Source of the DNA: Mycolicibacterium chubuense NBB4
Lineage (GTDB): Bacteria; Actinomycetota; Actinomycetes; Mycobacteriales; Mycobacteriaceae
Direction of reading: 5' to 3'
Assembly (NCBI RefSeq): GCF_000266905.1
Contig: NC_018027.1
Span: forward strand, 1,488,001 to 1,552,000
DNA: 64,000 nucleotides
Made by a program: the position numbers and the translations under genes. The notes under the pieces were generated by a model. It had not been told where the DNA came from. It made no database searches and saw only the letters and a program-made list of their open reading frames with translations. Below are positions 41,730-49,706 of the stretch, piece by piece (the first letter of the stretch is position 1; each line of letters opens with the position of its first letter).

Positions 41730-41771
41730 CGTGCCGCCCCTTCTCCCTCTCTGATCCCGGTGACCAATATG

Positions 41772-41785
41772 GGGGCATCGGACCT
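41772..41785. promoter_or_regulatory. DosR-like box, left of a pair
   Basis: GGGGCATCGGACCT: two deviations from GGGAC-N4-GNCCC. 42 bases upstream of the GNAT start; the second box begins 22 bases to its right. Confidence 0.55.
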
Positions 41786-41793
41786 CCGGGTGG

Positions 41794-41807
41794 GGGACCT
41801 TCGCCTC
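41794..41807. promoter_or_regulatory. DosR-like box, right of a pair
   Basis: GGGACCTTCGCCTC: first half perfect, second half one base off. 81 bases upstream of the Rv1733c-like ATG at 41889. Confidence 0.6.
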
Positions 41808-41888
41808 TGCGATCGCGATCCGGCAAGGACGAAGATCGGCAGTGTCGGATCAGTGTCGGTATCCAACCGACGGTGACACGGAGGCACC

Positions 41889-42476
41889 ATGCAAACCTTC
41901 ACGCTCGGCCTGGGCATCTGGATGCGCCGGCTCCTGGCGCGAAATCCCCTAGTACGCATCAGCGATCGCATCGAGGCCGCAGCGGTCTTCGGAATCCTCA
42001 CCGTCGCGTTGCTGGCTGCTCCGGTGGCCGGCGCCGCGGGCACGGCGGTGCACGACAGCCTCGTTCACACCTATGCGATCGCGCAACTCGATCGCCACCA
42101 GATCCGCGCTACGGTGACGCGCGACAGCAGATCTGCACCGCAGGCCTATGAAAAGCCCTTCCTCACCCAGATCCAGTGGCAGGCGGCCGGCGGCACCCAC
42201 TCCGACGAGATCCGCAGCGGGGACATGAAGGCCGGCCAGCAGCTCGACATCTGGGTCGACACGTCGGGGGAGCGCACGACCGCCCCGCCCACCGAGCGGG
42301 ACGCGGCGGCGCAGGCGGTCATCGCGGCGCTGGCGGTGTGGTCCACCGCGGTGGGGGTGGCGGTCGCCGCATGGGCGGCCCTGCGCCTGCGGCTGGACCG
42401 GCTGCGGTATTCCGCCTGGGACCGCGAGCTCGACGACCTCGCCGACAACGGCGGCCGCACGAACAAGAACGCGTAG
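41889..42476 (+). CDS. Rv1733c-like double-membrane-span protein
   Basis: A 195-residue membrane protein with a hydrophobic helix near 30-52 and another near 140-165, separated by a ~85-residue outward-facing domain with many charged residues. This topology and the sequence RISDRIEAAAVFGILTVALL followed by VHDSLVHTYAIAQ correspond to the DosR-induced Rv1733c of M. tuberculosis, whose function is unknown. GGAGG precedes the ATG. It heads a group with the alcohol dehydrogenase and USP downstream. Confidence 0.8.
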   Translation: MQTFTLGLGIWMRRLLARNPLVRISDRIEAAAVFGILTVALLAAPVAGAAGTAVHDSLVHTYAIAQLDRHQIRATVTRDSRSAPQAYEKPFLTQIQWQAAGGTHSDEIRSGDMKAGQQLDIWVDTSGERTTAPPTERDAAAQAVIAALAVWSTAVGVAVAAWAALRLRLDRLRYSAWDRELDDLADNGGRTNKNA

Positions 42477-42524
42477 TCGCACACGCATTCACCTGCATCC
42501 CCGACGAGTTCACCACCACCCGCC

Positions 42525-42553
42525 CACAACAGAACCCACTCACAACAGAACCC
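42525..42553. repeat. Two copies of a 13-bp direct repeat before the ADH gene
   Basis: CACAACAGAACCC occurs at 42525-42537 and 42541-42553, 16-base period, just before the ribosome site of the dehydrogenase. No function is evident. Confidence 0.6.
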
Positions 42554-42568
42554 TGACAAGGAGAAGCC

Positions 42569-43615
42569 ATGAAGGCGCTCGTGTACGACGGCCCCGGTCG
42601 ACGGTCGTGGCGGGACGTACCCGATCCCGTCATCGAGCAGGCCACCGATGCCATCGTGCGTGTCGACGCGGTGACGATCTGCGGAACCGATCTGCACATC
42701 CTCAAAGGTGATGTGCCCGAGGTGGAACCGGGTCGGATCCTCGGACACGAGGCCGTCGGGACGGTGACGGCGGTGGGGCCGGCGGTGCAGACCCTGTCGG
42801 TGGGTGACCGGGTGCTGGTGTCGTGCATCAGTGCGTGCGGCGCCTGCCGGTACTGCAGGCAGGGGCATTTCGGGCAGTGTCTGGGGGGCGGAGGGTGGAT
42901 CCTCGGGCATCTGATCGACGGAACCCAGGCCGAGCAGGTCCGCGTGCCGTTCGCCGACAACTCCACTCACAAGGTGCCCGCAGGGGTCAGCGACGAGCAG
43001 ATGATCGTGCTCGCCGACATCCTGCCGACCTCCTACGAGGTCGGGGTGCTGGCAGGTGGCGTCCGCCCGGGTGACGTGGTGGCGATCGTGGGCGCCGGAC
43101 CGATCGGCCTTGCCGCCATCCTCACCGCGCGGCTCTACAGCCCCAGCCACATCGTCGTCATCGACGTCGCCGACGCCCGACTGGACGCGGCACGCAAATT
43201 CGGGGCCGACACCGTCGTCAACTCCACGCACCAGAGCCCCCGCGCGGTGATCGACGACCTCACCGGCGGGTTGGGCGCCGACGTCGCGATGGAGGCGGTC
43301 GGCCTGCCGGGGACCTTCGAGGAGGCGGTGGAACTGGTGCGCCCCGGCGGTCATGTCGCCAACATCGGTGTCCACGGCGCGCCTGCGACGCTGCATCTCG
43401 AGAAGATCTGGATCAAGAACCTGACCATCACGACCGGACTGGTCGACACCCACTCGACACCGACGCTGATCGGGCTGGTGTCCAACCATCAACTCGACAC
43501 CGCGCCGATGATCACTCACCGCTTCTCGATGGACGAGTTCGACACCGCGTACCGGGTGTTCGGCGATGCCGCCGAGTCGGGTGCGCTCAAGGTCCTGCTG
43601 ACCGCATCGACATGA
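42569..43615 (+). CDS. Zinc-dependent alcohol dehydrogenase
   Basis: A 348-residue medium-chain dehydrogenase. Catalytic zinc ligands Cys38 in VTICGTDLHILKG and His60-Glu61 in ILGHEAVG, structural zinc Cys90, 93, 96 and 104 in SACGACRYCRQGHFGQC, and the Rossmann motif IVGAGPIGLAA near 171-181. Distal signature KIWIKNLTITTGLVDTHSTP is seen in threonine-/alcohol-dehydrogenase-type members. AAGGAG precedes the ATG. Its stop overlaps the next gene's start (ATGA, 43612-43615). In the context of hypoxia it could recycle NADH by reducing an aldehyde, by inference. Confidence 0.9.
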   Translation: MKALVYDGPGRRSWRDVPDPVIEQATDAIVRVDAVTICGTDLHILKGDVPEVEPGRILGHEAVGTVTAVGPAVQTLSVGDRVLVSCISACGACRYCRQGHFGQCLGGGGWILGHLIDGTQAEQVRVPFADNSTHKVPAGVSDEQMIVLADILPTSYEVGVLAGGVRPGDVVAIVGAGPIGLAAILTARLYSPSHIVVIDVADARLDAARKFGADTVVNSTHQSPRAVIDDLTGGLGADVAMEAVGLPGTFEEAVELVRPGGHVANIGVHGAPATLHLEKIWIKNLTITTGLVDTHSTPTLIGLVSNHQLDTAPMITHRFSMDEFDTAYRVFGDAAESGALKVLLTAST

Positions 43616-44379
43616 CACCGTCAGTCGAGCGCGAGCGGTGGCCCGTGGTGGTGGGGGTCGACGGCTCTCGCGCGGCGCTCAACGCGGTGCGGTGGGCGAC
43701 GGTCGAGGCTGCGGACCGTGGCGTGGTGCTGAGGCTCGTTCACGTGGTGGCCTCTGACCGTGCGAACGATACCCGCGCCGACATCCTGACCGAGGCGGCC
43801 GATGCGGCCACCCGGACGGCCGAAGACGTCGAGGTGCAGACGGCCATCGTGTCCGGAACCGTGTCCGGAACACCGGCCGACGTGCTGGTCGAGGAGTCAC
43901 ACCGGGCGGCTATGGTGTGCATCGGTGCGGACTCGCGACGGTCGGCGGAGAGCGGACTCTACGGTCCGACGGCGGGTGCGCTGGCGTGCCGGGCAGGATC
44001 GCCGGTGGCCGTGATCCGCAGCCGAGCCGACGGGACACCGCAGACCGACGGCGTGATCTCGGTCGTGTTGTCCGACGAACCGGGCAACGACGACGTGGTG
44101 CACCTGGCGATGCACGAGGGCCGGCTGCGCCACGCCACGGTCCGGCAGATCGATCACCGCGCCGACAGCTGGATCCGGCGCTACCCCGACGTGCACGTCG
44201 AGATCGTCGCTGCCGGTGCCCCCTGCCGGTATCCGCGCGACCGCGCGCCGGCGGACCGCTCCGTCGGTCTGGCCGTCGTCGGTCCCCGCGACGCCCAAGA
44301 ACTCACGTCGATGGCCGTGCCGAACTGCCATCCCATTCACGGCTACCCGGACTGCTCGGTGCTTCTCGTGCGCCGCTGA
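43612..44379 (+). CDS. Universal stress protein, degenerate double-domain
   Basis: A 255-residue USP. The N-terminal domain begins VVVGVDGSRAALNAVRWAT, a normal USP start, but the ATP-loop region reads CIGADSRRSAESGLYGPTAG and departs from the G-2x-G-9x-G(S/T) pattern. The second half (from about 150) keeps only VISVVLSDEPGNDDVVHLAM and the RRYPDVHVEIV strand. ATP binding is doubtful. Start overlaps the ADH stop, so it is co-translated with the dehydrogenase. Convergent with the next USP gene (eight bases apart). Confidence 0.8.
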   Translation: MTPSVERERWPVVVGVDGSRAALNAVRWATVEAADRGVVLRLVHVVASDRANDTRADILTEAADAATRTAEDVEVQTAIVSGTVSGTPADVLVEESHRAAMVCIGADSRRSAESGLYGPTAGALACRAGSPVAVIRSRADGTPQTDGVISVVLSDEPGNDDVVHLAMHEGRLRHATVRQIDHRADSWIRRYPDVHVEIVAAGAPCRYPRDRAPADRSVGLAVVGPRDAQELTSMAVPNCHPIHGYPDCSVLLVRR

Positions 44380-44387
44380 CGCGGCTG

Positions 44388-45206
44388 TCAGCGCTCGCAG
44401 ACCAGAACGACGCAGCCCGTCTCGCGCAGCACATCACGCCCCGGCGGGCCGACGAGCTCGGCGAGGCCGTCGGCGCGGTCGTGCGAGACCACGATCGACT
44501 GTATCGAGTCGGCATGTCGCACAACGTAGTTGATGAAGTTGCCGTGCACGGCCACCGGTTGGACGTCGAGGCCGGGATGCCGAGAGCGCCAGTCGGCCAG
44601 ACGACGATCCAGGCGCGCCCGGACCAGCCGGTTGCCGCCCGCCACCGCGTGGGGACCGTGGATGTCGGTGTACCGCGAATGCCACGTCGCGACGACGTGC
44701 AGGGCGGCGTGACGAAGTGACGCCTCCTCGACGGCACGCGTCAGCGTGACGTCACCGCCGCCAGAGGGTTCGACGTCTTCCAACTCGGCGACCACCCAGC
44801 CCTGGCGGGACCGCGCACCGCTGCCGCCGATGACCGCGACCGGACAGTGCGCCGAGGACGCCAACGCCGCTGCCACCGTGCTGATGCGGCCCCGGCCCCG
44901 GCGGGACAGCCCCGTCGAGCCGACGCAGAGCATGGCTGCGCCACGCGACGCCGACCGCAGCGCGTGGACCGGAGAGTCCCGGACGATCTCGGCCTCGAGC
45001 TTGACCGGCTCCTCCGTCGACTCGATCGCTGTGAAGGCTTCGTGGACAACGGTTTTCGCAACGGCCATGCTATCGCCGTGCCGTAGGGCGTGCACCAGCC
45101 GAAGCGGGAGATCGCGGCTCACGGCTTCGTCGACCGCCCACACAGCTGCCTCCGTGGCCGATCGAGACCCGTCGATGCCGACGATCACGGCTTCCGGCTC
45201 GCGCAT
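44388..45206 (-). CDS. Universal stress protein, two domains
   Basis: A 272-residue USP. N-terminal domain AVIVGIDGSRSATEAAVWAV and ATP-loop region CVGSTGLSRRGRGRISTVAAAL, which keeps G-2x-G but replaces the following Gly. The C-terminal half is shorter and without a loop (QSIVVSHDRADGLAELV). It starts seven bases after the stop of the Acg-type nitroreductase, so it is the second gene of that operon; an ACGAGG lies before the ATG. Confidence 0.82.
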   Translation of the reverse strand: MREPEAVIVGIDGSRSATEAAVWAVDEAVSRDLPLRLVHALRHGDSMAVAKTVVHEAFTAIESTEEPVKLEAEIVRDSPVHALRSASRGAAMLCVGSTGLSRRGRGRISTVAAALASSAHCPVAVIGGSGARSRQGWVVAELEDVEPSGGGDVTLTRAVEEASLRHAALHVVATWHSRYTDIHGPHAVAGGNRLVRARLDRRLADWRSRHPGLDVQPVAVHGNFINYVVRHADSIQSIVVSHDRADGLAELVGPPGRDVLRETGCVVLVCER

Positions 45207-45213
45207 CCTCGTC

Positions 45214-46197
45214 TCAACCCCTCGCCTCGAACACGTCGTCGATCGGCCGCCTCGGTGTGGGAGGGCCGTGCTCGTCGAGCGCAGGCGCCTGCCCGACGCG
45301 GACGAGGACCTGCGGCGTCACGTCGTCTCCCACCAGCGTGGTGACGATGTGGCGGCTGGCGGCCACCTCGGTGAGGTGGGTCAGCACGCAGGTCGCCAGG
45401 CCGGCCATCGTGGCGTCGAGAAGGACCGATGACAGCCTCTCTCCGCAGCGCAGGTGGCTGCTGCGGGTGTTGTCGAACGTCGAGAGCACAAGCACTTTGG
45501 CGCGATCCTCGGCGATCTCCTCGCGTCGCTGCGCGCGGGGGACCGTCGGGAAGTCGCGGCCGATGTCGACGCGGTCGCTCTCGGCCGCCGACAGCAGGGC
45601 GCTGGCCGGAATCCCCTCGGTGATGCCGACATCGGTGGTCCAGCCCACGAGTTCGGCATGGTAGGGCGAGTCGTAGAGGCGAAGCGACGCGGTGAGCTCG
45701 GAGGCCTTGGCTAGTTCGGGTCGCATGTGTTCACCGAGGACATCCACGCGCACGTCGGTGGACGCCCTCGAGCCGGCGAGCTGTTCGCGAAACGCCTCCC
45801 AGTTCGACGGCTCGGCGAAAGGCAGCCGATCGGTGCGCCGCCGCAGGATCGCCTCGGCACGGCTTCGATGGCCGTCGGTGACGAACCCCATCGGGGTGAA
45901 GTCCACGGACGCCAGGTGGTCGAGATCGTTCGGATTGGGGAAGCGGTCCACGTTGGCCTGCCAGCCGGACGCGGCCATCGCCACCCGGAAGTGATCGAGC
46001 ACCGCCCCGCAACTGATCACCGCCTCCCTGCCGGTGGTGTCGGTGTACCTGGGCGCCCGCGCCGCATCGAGGAACAGGTCGACGGCCGGGCCCCGGGAGA
46101 TCCATCGCCACGGCTGACTGTTGTGCAGTGAGGGGGCGCGACAGGCCAACTGCAGGGCGTCTCTGATGACGTCGGTGTCGACGATGACGTCGCGCAT
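45214..46197 (-). CDS. Acg-type nitroreductase
   Basis: A 327-residue flavoprotein-like nitroreductase of the Acg group. Start MRDVIVDTDVIRDALQLACRAPSLHNSQPWRW, followed by EAVISCGAVLDHFRVAM, RRRTDRLPFAEP and a C-terminal TPQVLVRVGQAP. Acg proteins are DosR-induced in M. tuberculosis, and their FMN site is modified, so activity on nitro drugs is not assured. GGAGG sits seven bases before the ATG. First of a two-gene operon with the USP; two DosR-like boxes lie in the gap to the divergent gene at 46324. The paralogue at 40178 has a similar N-terminus. Confidence 0.88.
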   Translation of the reverse strand: MRDVIVDTDVIRDALQLACRAPSLHNSQPWRWISRGPAVDLFLDAARAPRYTDTTGREAVISCGAVLDHFRVAMAASGWQANVDRFPNPNDLDHLASVDFTPMGFVTDGHRSRAEAILRRRTDRLPFAEPSNWEAFREQLAGSRASTDVRVDVLGEHMRPELAKASELTASLRLYDSPYHAELVGWTTDVGITEGIPASALLSAAESDRVDIGRDFPTVPRAQRREEIAEDRAKVLVLSTFDNTRSSHLRCGERLSSVLLDATMAGLATCVLTHLTEVAASRHIVTTLVGDDVTPQVLVRVGQAPALDEHGPPTPRRPIDDVFEARG

Positions 46198-46252
46198 GCT
46201 GAGCCTCCGTTTCCTCATTGTCACCCTCTCGCCTGGCGATCCGCGCTGACCA

Positions 46253-46266
46253 GGGCCAATGGTCCT
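46253..46266. promoter_or_regulatory. DosR-like box, left of a pair
   Basis: GGGCCAATGGTCCT: two deviations from the consensus; 55 bases upstream of the nitroreductase start at 46197. Confidence 0.6.
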
Positions 46267-46274
46267 CGAAGGCG

Positions 46275-46288
46275 GGGCCTCCGGCCCT
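46275..46288. promoter_or_regulatory. DosR-like box, right of a pair
   Basis: GGGCCTCCGGCCCT, 22 bases to the right of its partner; a GC-palindrome could arise by chance in this GC-rich DNA, so it is weaker. 35 bases before the Rv2004c-like gene. Confidence 0.5.
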
Positions 46289-46323
46289 GCCGGTGACAGC
46301 GCGGGCGTGGCACCCTCACAGGT

Positions 46324-47841
46324 GTGACCGATGTGCCCGCGACCGAGGCCACGCTGGAGCAGCCCTGGATGATCGCCGGCAACCTCGGCGCGGAGGTGCA
46401 CGAGACGCACACCGGGCTGGTGGCCCTGCTCGGCGCCAGGGCCTACAAGGCGAAGAAAGCGGTGGTCACCGACTTCCTCGACTTCAGCACCGTGGATCGG
46501 CGGGAGGCGGCGTGCCGCCGGGAAGTGGAACTCAACCGCAGGCTGGCGCCCGACAGTTACCTCGGGATCGGGCGTTTCCGGGCACCCGACGGTGCCGACG
46601 AGCCCGTCATCGTGATGCGCCGGTATCCGGACTCCGCCCGGCTGGCCGCACTCGTGCGCGCAGGAATGGACGTCCGCGATCACCTGACCGCGATCGCCAC
46701 CGTACTGGCGCGGTTCCACCGTGACGCGGCGCGGGGCCCGGCGATCGACCACGAGGCCTCCCACGGCGCCGTCGCCGAGCGGTGGCAGGAGAATCTCGGG
46801 GAACTGCAGCAGCACGCGGGCACCGTGGTCTCCGCGGCCCGGCTCGCCGAGGTCACCCGGCTGGCCCGGCTGTTCCTGGCCGGCCGGCACGCCCTGTACG
46901 CGCAGCGCAGCACCGACGGCCGCGTCGTCGACGGGCACGGCGACCTGCTCGGCGAGGACATCTTCTGCACGGCCGAGGGCCCCGTCCTGCTGGACTGCTT
47001 GGAGTTCGACGATCGACTGCGGTACGTCGACGGGATCGACGACGCCGCCTTCCTCGCCATGGACCTCGAGTTCCTGGGCAGCAGAACCTCGGGAGACTTC
47101 TTCCTCGCGGAGTACCGCCGGCAGGCCGGCGACCCGGCGCCGCGGTCGCTGGCCGACTTCTGCATCGCCTACCGCGCAGTGGTGCGCGCCAAGGTCGACT
47201 GCGTGCGTGTCGGCCAGGGCCACGCCGACGCCGCCGGCGACGCGCAACGCCATCTCTCGATCGCCGAGCAGCACCTGCGGGCGGCGACGGTGCGGCTCGT
47301 GGTCGTCGGTGGCGGGCCCGGCACCGGTAAGACGACTCTGGCCCGCGCCCTGGCCGACAGGCTGGGCGCACAGGTGATCTCCACCGACGACGTACGCCGC
47401 GATCTGCAGGACTGCGGGGCGATCGGGGGCCCGATCGGCGACCTCGATGCCGGGCTGTACGCGCCGGAGAACGCGGGCACCGTCTACGCCGAGGTGCTCT
47501 CCCGCGCCCGCGCATCGCTGTCCGCGGGACGTTCGGTGATCCTCGACGGAACATGGCGCGACGCCGGTCGCCGGACGGCTGCGCGCCTGGTGGCCGCGGA
47601 CACTTCGTGCCCGGTGATCGAGTTGCGATGCGTCCTGCCCGTCGAGGAAGCGGTGCGACGGGTGGCCGCCAGGGGGTCGTCGACCTCCGATGCGACACCG
47701 GCGATCGCGGCGAAACTCGCTGCGGAGGAGGCGGAGTGGCCGCAAGCCCGGCCGATCGGCACCGGCCGCCCGCTCGACGAGAACGTCGCCGAGGCGCTGC
47801 GGGAGTGTCTGGCCGCGCTGTGGCCGCCGAGCCGGCCCTAG
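46324..47841 (+). CDS. Rv2004c-like protein: phosphotransferase-type domain plus P-loop kinase
   Basis: A 505-residue two-domain protein. Residues 25-310 resemble an aminoglycoside-phosphotransferase/kinase fold: KAKKAVVTDFLDFST, RREVELNRRLAPDSYLG, VDGHGDLLGEDIF with the catalytic DGHGD, and VLLDCLEFDDRLRYVDGIDD as the metal-site segment. Residues 320-505 are a P-loop NTPase/kinase (zeta-toxin or gluconate-kinase like) with Walker A GGGPGTGKTTLARAL around 329-343 and SVILDGTWRD. Together they match the DosR-induced Rv2004c. Targets unknown. Start GTG at 46324. It converges on the USP gene, with stop codons sharing bases. Confidence 0.85.
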   Translation: MTDVPATEATLEQPWMIAGNLGAEVHETHTGLVALLGARAYKAKKAVVTDFLDFSTVDRREAACRREVELNRRLAPDSYLGIGRFRAPDGADEPVIVMRRYPDSARLAALVRAGMDVRDHLTAIATVLARFHRDAARGPAIDHEASHGAVAERWQENLGELQQHAGTVVSAARLAEVTRLARLFLAGRHALYAQRSTDGRVVDGHGDLLGEDIFCTAEGPVLLDCLEFDDRLRYVDGIDDAAFLAMDLEFLGSRTSGDFFLAEYRRQAGDPAPRSLADFCIAYRAVVRAKVDCVRVGQGHADAAGDAQRHLSIAEQHLRAATVRLVVVGGGPGTGKTTLARALADRLGAQVISTDDVRRDLQDCGAIGGPIGDLDAGLYAPENAGTVYAEVLSRARASLSAGRSVILDGTWRDAGRRTAARLVAADTSCPVIELRCVLPVEEAVRRVAARGSSTSDATPAIAAKLAAEEAEWPQARPIGTGRPLDENVAEALRECLAALWPPSRP

Positions 47842-48719
47842 CTGCGCACGACGACCGCTGGCGGCGAGGAGGATTCAGCGACAGCAGTGCTGACCGAGCC
47901 CAGCAGCATGCCGGTGAGTCCGCCGCGGCCGCGACTGCCGACGACGACGAGTTGGGCGTTCCGGGACTCGTCGATGAGCCAGCGTGCCGGACGGTCGCAG
48001 ACGATCCGCCGCTTCACCGCCACGTCGGGGTACTGCTCCTGCCAGCCCGCGAGCCGCTCGGCGAGGATCTCGTGTCCCTGCTGTTCGTATTTGTGCCAAT
48101 CCATCCCGAGGATCGGGAACACGCCGACGTCGCTCCAGGCGTGCAGCGCGACCAGGGGTACTCCGCGTCGGGACGCCTCGTCGAATGCGAAGGCGGTGGC
48201 GCCTTCGGATGCGGGGGAGCCGTCGATGCCGAGCAGGACGGGCAGTACGCGGCCGGACGCCCTGACCGCGTCCGCCTTGACGACGGCGACGGGGCATCGG
48301 GCGTGGTGGAGCAGGTTGCGGCTCACCGAGCCGAGGACCGCACCGCCGACCGGGCCCAGTCCACGGCTGCCGACCGCCACCATCGTCGCCTTGGCGGAGG
48401 CCTCCGTCAGTTGCGACACGATCCCGTCGTGACGCAACAGGACGCGCACCCCGGGCGGCGGGGAATCGCCGAGCGCGGTCCGAACGATGTCCTGCGCCGA
48501 CTCGATGACCTGTCGCGCGTTGTCTTCCTGCCAGTCGGCATAACTGAACTCCAGCGACTCGATCGGCCAGGTCACCACCATCGGCGCGACGACGTGCATC
48601 AGGGTCACCGGCGAATGCCGCAATCGGGCTTCCTGGGCCGCCCAGCGCAGCGCCGCGTGTGATTCGGGGGATCCGTCGATGCCGACGAGGATTCCGTACT
48701 CGCTGGACGGTTCGTCCAT
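47838..48719 (-). CDS. Tandem universal stress protein, Rv2005c/Rv2623-like
   Basis: A 293-residue USP with two complete domains (about 7-150 and 158-293). Both ATP loops are intact: VGSRGLGPVGGAVLGSVS near 116-133 and VGSRGRGGLTGMLLGSVS near 259-276. Domain starts are ILVGIDGSPESHAAL and VLLGIDGSPASEGAT. AGGAG is six bases upstream of the ATG at 48719; a GTG six bases earlier would overlap it. Its stop TAG shares bases with that of the convergent Rv2004c-like gene. Two DosR-like boxes lie 105-140 bases upstream. Confidence 0.9.
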   Translation of the reverse strand: MDEPSSEYGILVGIDGSPESHAALRWAAQEARLRHSPVTLMHVVAPMVVTWPIESLEFSYADWQEDNARQVIESAQDIVRTALGDSPPPGVRVLLRHDGIVSQLTEASAKATMVAVGSRGLGPVGGAVLGSVSRNLLHHARCPVAVVKADAVRASGRVLPVLLGIDGSPASEGATAFAFDEASRRGVPLVALHAWSDVGVFPILGMDWHKYEQQGHEILAERLAGWQEQYPDVAVKRRIVCDRPARWLIDESRNAQLVVVGSRGRGGLTGMLLGSVSTAVAESSSPPAVVVRS

Positions 48720-48823
48720 GGTCACTCCTGTGCCGCATCGGATTCGCGCGATCGGGGTCGGCGCCGGCGGCGATGATCGTCGACGCTAGGGCCACGATAT
48801 TGCGGTGCGCCGCGGCCCGGAGA

Positions 48824-48837
48824 GGGTCGATGGTCCC
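48824..48837. promoter_or_regulatory. DosR-like box, left of a pair
   Basis: GGGTCGATGGTCCC: one base off GGGAC-N4-GNCCC. 104 bases upstream of the USP start at 48719. Confidence 0.65.
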
Positions 48838-48846
48838 TTGATGGAT

Positions 48847-48860
48847 GTGTCGGTGGTCCC
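48847..48860. promoter_or_regulatory. DosR-like box, right of a pair, weak
   Basis: GTGTCGGTGGTCCC: only the second half is perfect; 23 bases to the right of the strong site. Confidence 0.4.
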
Positions 48861-48876
48861 CTGACCCGGCCCGTCG

Positions 48877-49695
48877 TCAGCCGCGCACGATCAGCGCCGA
48901 CGAGTGCGCCCGGTGGAATATCGGGTGACCCTTCGAGAGATGGGAGCCGCCGATGATCTGCGCGACGTCGGCGGCGTCGGTGCTGCCGATGACGGCCAGC
49001 AGAACCCGTTCGTCGTGTTTACGAAGGAAGTGCACGACGTCGGCGTGGTCGTTGATCGCATAGACGTGGACGTCGGGATAGCGCTGCCTGTACTTGCGGA
49101 TCGTCTCGTCGAGCTCTGGTCCGGGTTCGCGACCGGAATCGCGCTCGCCGAGGGCCAGCACCGGGGCGTGCCGGAGGGTGGCCTCGCGCATGGCCTGGTC
49201 CACGACGGCGTCGTTGCCGGGCGAATCGTCGACCGCGACGATGATCCACGTGATGTCGCGCCCGACGTCCTCGGTGCGCGGGCGGATGACCGCGACGGGA
49301 CACCGTGCCTTCTCGGCGACATCGGTGGCGACCGAACCGAGGACCGAACGCGCGTAGCGACCGATACCCACCGACCCGACGCACACCATCCCCGCATGCG
49401 CGGAGAGGTCGATCAGCGCGGTGGCGGGCGGGCCGTCGACGATTGCCGTCTCGATCGTCACGGGACGTCCGGTCGCTTCCACTGCGGCGCGCGCTTCCTG
49501 AAGCGAGGTGCGGGCGCGCTGGACATCTGCTGTGTAGTCGTCGGTGCTGTCGTGCGTCCGCTTGGTGGCGTAGATCAGCCGCAGAGGCACGCCGCGTGCG
49601 GTGGCTTCGTCGGCCGCCCACACCGCAGCGTCGCGCGCGGCGTCGGACCCGTCGATGCCGGCGATCACCGGCCCCGCGAGCTTTTTCGATGTCAT
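48877..49695 (-). CDS. Universal stress protein, intact first domain, degenerate second
   Basis: A 272-residue USP. The N-terminal domain (VIAGIDGSDAARDAAVWAAD) has an intact ATP loop CVGSVGIGRYARSVLGSVATD (G-2x-G-9x-G-S). The second half has WIIVAVDDSPGNDAVVDQAM and RYPDVHVYAIND but only a partial loop. This half resembles the C-terminal half of the protein at 43612, so the two are paralogues. It is the last of three genes after PEP synthase and the P1B ATPase, starting 11 bases after the ATPase stop, with GGAG before the ATG. Likely DosR-type induced through the boxes at 54488. Confidence 0.82.
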   Translation of the reverse strand: MTSKKLAGPVIAGIDGSDAARDAAVWAADEATARGVPLRLIYATKRTHDSTDDYTADVQRARTSLQEARAAVEATGRPVTIETAIVDGPPATALIDLSAHAGMVCVGSVGIGRYARSVLGSVATDVAEKARCPVAVIRPRTEDVGRDITWIIVAVDDSPGNDAVVDQAMREATLRHAPVLALGERDSGREPGPELDETIRKYRQRYPDVHVYAINDHADVVHFLRKHDERVLLAVIGSTDAADVAQIIGGSHLSKGHPIFHRAHSSALIVRG

Positions 49696-49706
49696 GGTGG
49701 CTCCGA

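Noticed and set aside
45214..47745. Very long minus-strand open frame spanning the Rv2004c-like gene
   Set aside because: Shadow of the plus-strand gene; only the part after ATG 46197 is real.
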